Origin: an uncultured Eubacterium sp.
GTDB lineage: Bacteria; Bacillota; Clostridia; Lachnospirales; Lachnospiraceae
Direction: 5' to 3'
Length of the DNA: 25,065 nucleotides
Assembly (NCBI GenBank): GCA_910585745.1
Contig: CAJUFM010000038.1
Coordinates: 1-25,065 of the forward strand
Position 1 is the first letter of the stretch; each line of letters opens with the position of its first letter. Under the pieces are notes generated by a model, which saw only the letters and a program-made list of their open reading frames with translations, made no database searches and was not told where the DNA came from. This document shows, piece by piece, positions 24,085-25,065 of this stretch. Position numbers and translations under genes: made by a program.

Positions 24085-24940
24085 AGATCACCACCTTCTT
24101 TCCGATCCCCCGGAAGGCATTTTCCTTCACTTTGGTGATCTTCCGGGATTTTATCCTGATCTCCCGGAGCTTTTTGCATTTATAAAATATTCCGTCAAAG
24201 TATACGTCGTCTTCATCCCCTGGAAAGCTCCCTCCCAGTTCCTCCACATTTTCCGGCAGCGTGATCTTCTCGATGGAAGTCTTCGCAAATGCCCTGTCCC
24301 GGATGATCCTCACGCTGGAGGGAAGCTTGATCTGGGACAGGTCGTAGGCGGCATAGACAAAACCAATTGGGACGATCTCAAGGCGGCTGGGCACATGGAT
24401 CTTTTTTAAGTTGTGGGAAAAGAACCCAAACGGATCACTATCCATCTTTACCAGGGAATCCGGCAGGATCAGTTCCCGGCACCCCTGGCAGTCGATCGAA
24501 TTAGTCCCTGCCTCCCTCAGGTTTTTGGAAAACCTTATTTTCCGGCAATTGGGAATAAATTCAATTGCATAACCTCCAATCTTTGTTATGCTGTCCGCCA
24601 TAATGATTTCTTCTACTTTATCCAGATCTGTCTCTAAATTCTCTATTCCCTTGATCCCCTTTTTAAAGACCACCCTCTTGATCTCCCTGCCCCAGCACTC
24701 ATACTCGCATATGATCTCATTTCCTTTTCTGGAGTCCCTTGTCACAACCCCTTTCCCGCTGAAAGTAAGCGTCTTTGTCTTTTTATCATACCGCCAGGTA
24801 TTTCCGTTATCATCCACTCCCCGCACCGGCTTTTTCTTCGCCCAGGCCGGACCGCTGCCCGCCAGCAGCAGACCGGACAGCAGCAGGCACAGTGCCAGGA
24901 TAAATCTTACCGGGACTCCCCGTCTGTTTTTGGATCTCAT
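23993..24940 (-). CDS. Secreted leucine-rich-repeat (BspA-like LRR_5) surface protein
   Basis: 315 residues from the ATG at 24938-24940, preferred over an ATG two codons upstream because GGAG is then 9 nt away. A signal peptide (RFILALCLLLSGLLLA ... AWA/KKK) is clear. The region WRYDKKTKTLTFSGKGVV is the N-terminal module common in this group. Repeats of the form F-x-K/L-I-x-x-I-x-x-x-A-F-x-x-C-x-x-L-x-x-I-x-L-P follow from about 80 to 290 (IKLPSSVRIIRDRAFAKTSIEKITLPENVEEL). The basic C-terminus has no LPxTG or transmembrane anchor. Such proteins usually mediate protein-protein binding at the surface. Second gene of a tandem array, 33 bp after its paralogue. Confidence 0.85.
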   Translation of the reverse strand: MRSKNRRGVPVRFILALCLLLSGLLLAGSGPAWAKKKPVRGVDDNGNTWRYDKKTKTLTFSGKGVVTRDSRKGNEIICEYECWGREIKRVVFKKGIKGIENLETDLDKVEEIIMADSITKIGGYAIEFIPNCRKIRFSKNLREAGTNSIDCQGCRELILPDSLVKMDSDPFGFFSHNLKKIHVPSRLEIVPIGFVYAAYDLSQIKLPSSVRIIRDRAFAKTSIEKITLPENVEELGGSFPGDEDDVYFDGIFYKCKKLREIRIKSRKITKVKENAFRGIGKKVVIYVPKGKGKEYRTLFRKKGALSKKVRVVEKG

Positions 24941-25065
24941 GGTCATCTTCTCCTTCCTCTTCGGACAAGCATCCTATCCCTTTTCCACCACTCTTACCTT
25001 TTTAGACAGTGCCCCCTTCTTCCGGAACAGTGTCCTGTACTCCTTCCCCTTTCCTTTCGGCACAT
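24922..25065. repeat. Tandem duplication unit, right copy (981-bp period)
   Basis: Partner of 23941-24084. It spans the first codons of the complete LRR gene, its ribosome site and the 3' end of the next paralogue, and continues past the window edge. Confidence 0.9.
24974..25065 (-). CDS. 3' end of a tandem paralogue of the LRR protein; partial, runs off right edge
   Basis: The last 30 codons before TAG at 24974-24976 read GKGKEYRTLFRKKGALSKKV and end VVEKG, the same residues as the C-terminus of the neighbouring complete LRR gene, with only two silent base changes. The gene lies directly upstream of that gene in the same direction and would be transcribed with it. Everything before these codons is outside the window. 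Confidence 0.85.
   Translation of the reverse strand, partial: VPKGKGKEYRTLFRKKGALSKKVRVVEKG

Noticed and set aside
1..25065. CRISPR array, insertion sequence, phage or toxin-antitoxin genes
   Set aside because: No regularly spaced repeats, transposase, integrase or small paired gene modules were seen on either strand.

Overview
The window looks like a chromosomal segment from a low-to-mid GC Gram-positive gut anaerobe of the class Clostridia, most likely a Lachnospiraceae member. This rests on the AGGAGG-type ribosome binding sites, the sigma-A promoters, the protein flavour (secreted GH127 with a Lys-rich tail, GH30_8 xylanase, BspA-like leucine-rich repeat proteins, a malP/malA-type alpha-glucoside PTS) and the absence of any outer-membrane machinery. 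I see no rRNA, tRNA, CRISPR array, insertion sequence or prophage gene. No gene-free stretch exceeds about 200 bp.

Layout. (1) 1-3568, minus: the first 1189 codons of a very large secreted subtilisin-family protease. The gene starts at TTG, runs off the left edge without a stop, and fuses two CBM2-like domains, an S8 catalytic domain, a zinc-phospholipase-C-like helical segment and the start of a beta domain. It has its own promoter. (2) 3702-6199, minus: an overlapping three-gene operon encoding a UBA-like/DUF4342 membrane protein, an OmpR-type response regulator and its histidine kinase. (3) 6339-10251, minus: a tightly packed operon pgeF-queH-apbE-MATE (laccase-domain protein, epoxyqueuosine reductase, flavin transferase lipoprotein, multidrug/solute exporter). 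(4) 10342-11181, plus: a stand-alone zinc-dependent phospholipase C family protein with a terminator that swallows its stop codon. (5) 11414-17822: a hemicellulose locus with a large secreted GH127 beta-L-arabinofuranosidase (minus), a divergent AraC-family regulator (plus) with a pair of 20-bp-phased boxes between them, and a secreted GH30_8 glucuronoxylanase with a ricin/CBM13 tail (minus). (6) 17996-19626, minus: an APH-fold phosphotransferase preceded by the wreck of a radical SAM gene that keeps its promoter and C-terminus but has lost its iron-sulfur core. (7) 19791-23801, minus: an alpha-glucoside PTS IICBA (malP-like), a GH4 6-phospho-alpha-glucosidase (malA/glvA) and a small unrecognised membrane protein, ending in a terminator. 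(8) 23941-25065, minus: tandem secreted leucine-rich-repeat genes with a 981-bp period; one is complete, one enters at the right edge, and the start of a third survives only as a vestige next to the terminator.

How they fit together. The two secreted hemicellulases and the AraC regulator would attack arabinoxylan-type plant fibre outside the cell. The PTS operon takes up and hydrolyses maltose-like disaccharides. The protease, the two-component system beside it and the LRR proteins point to surface functions. The most unusual items are the multi-domain protease, the direct repeats between it and the two-component system, and the gene-decay scars (radical SAM deletion, LRR tandem array).
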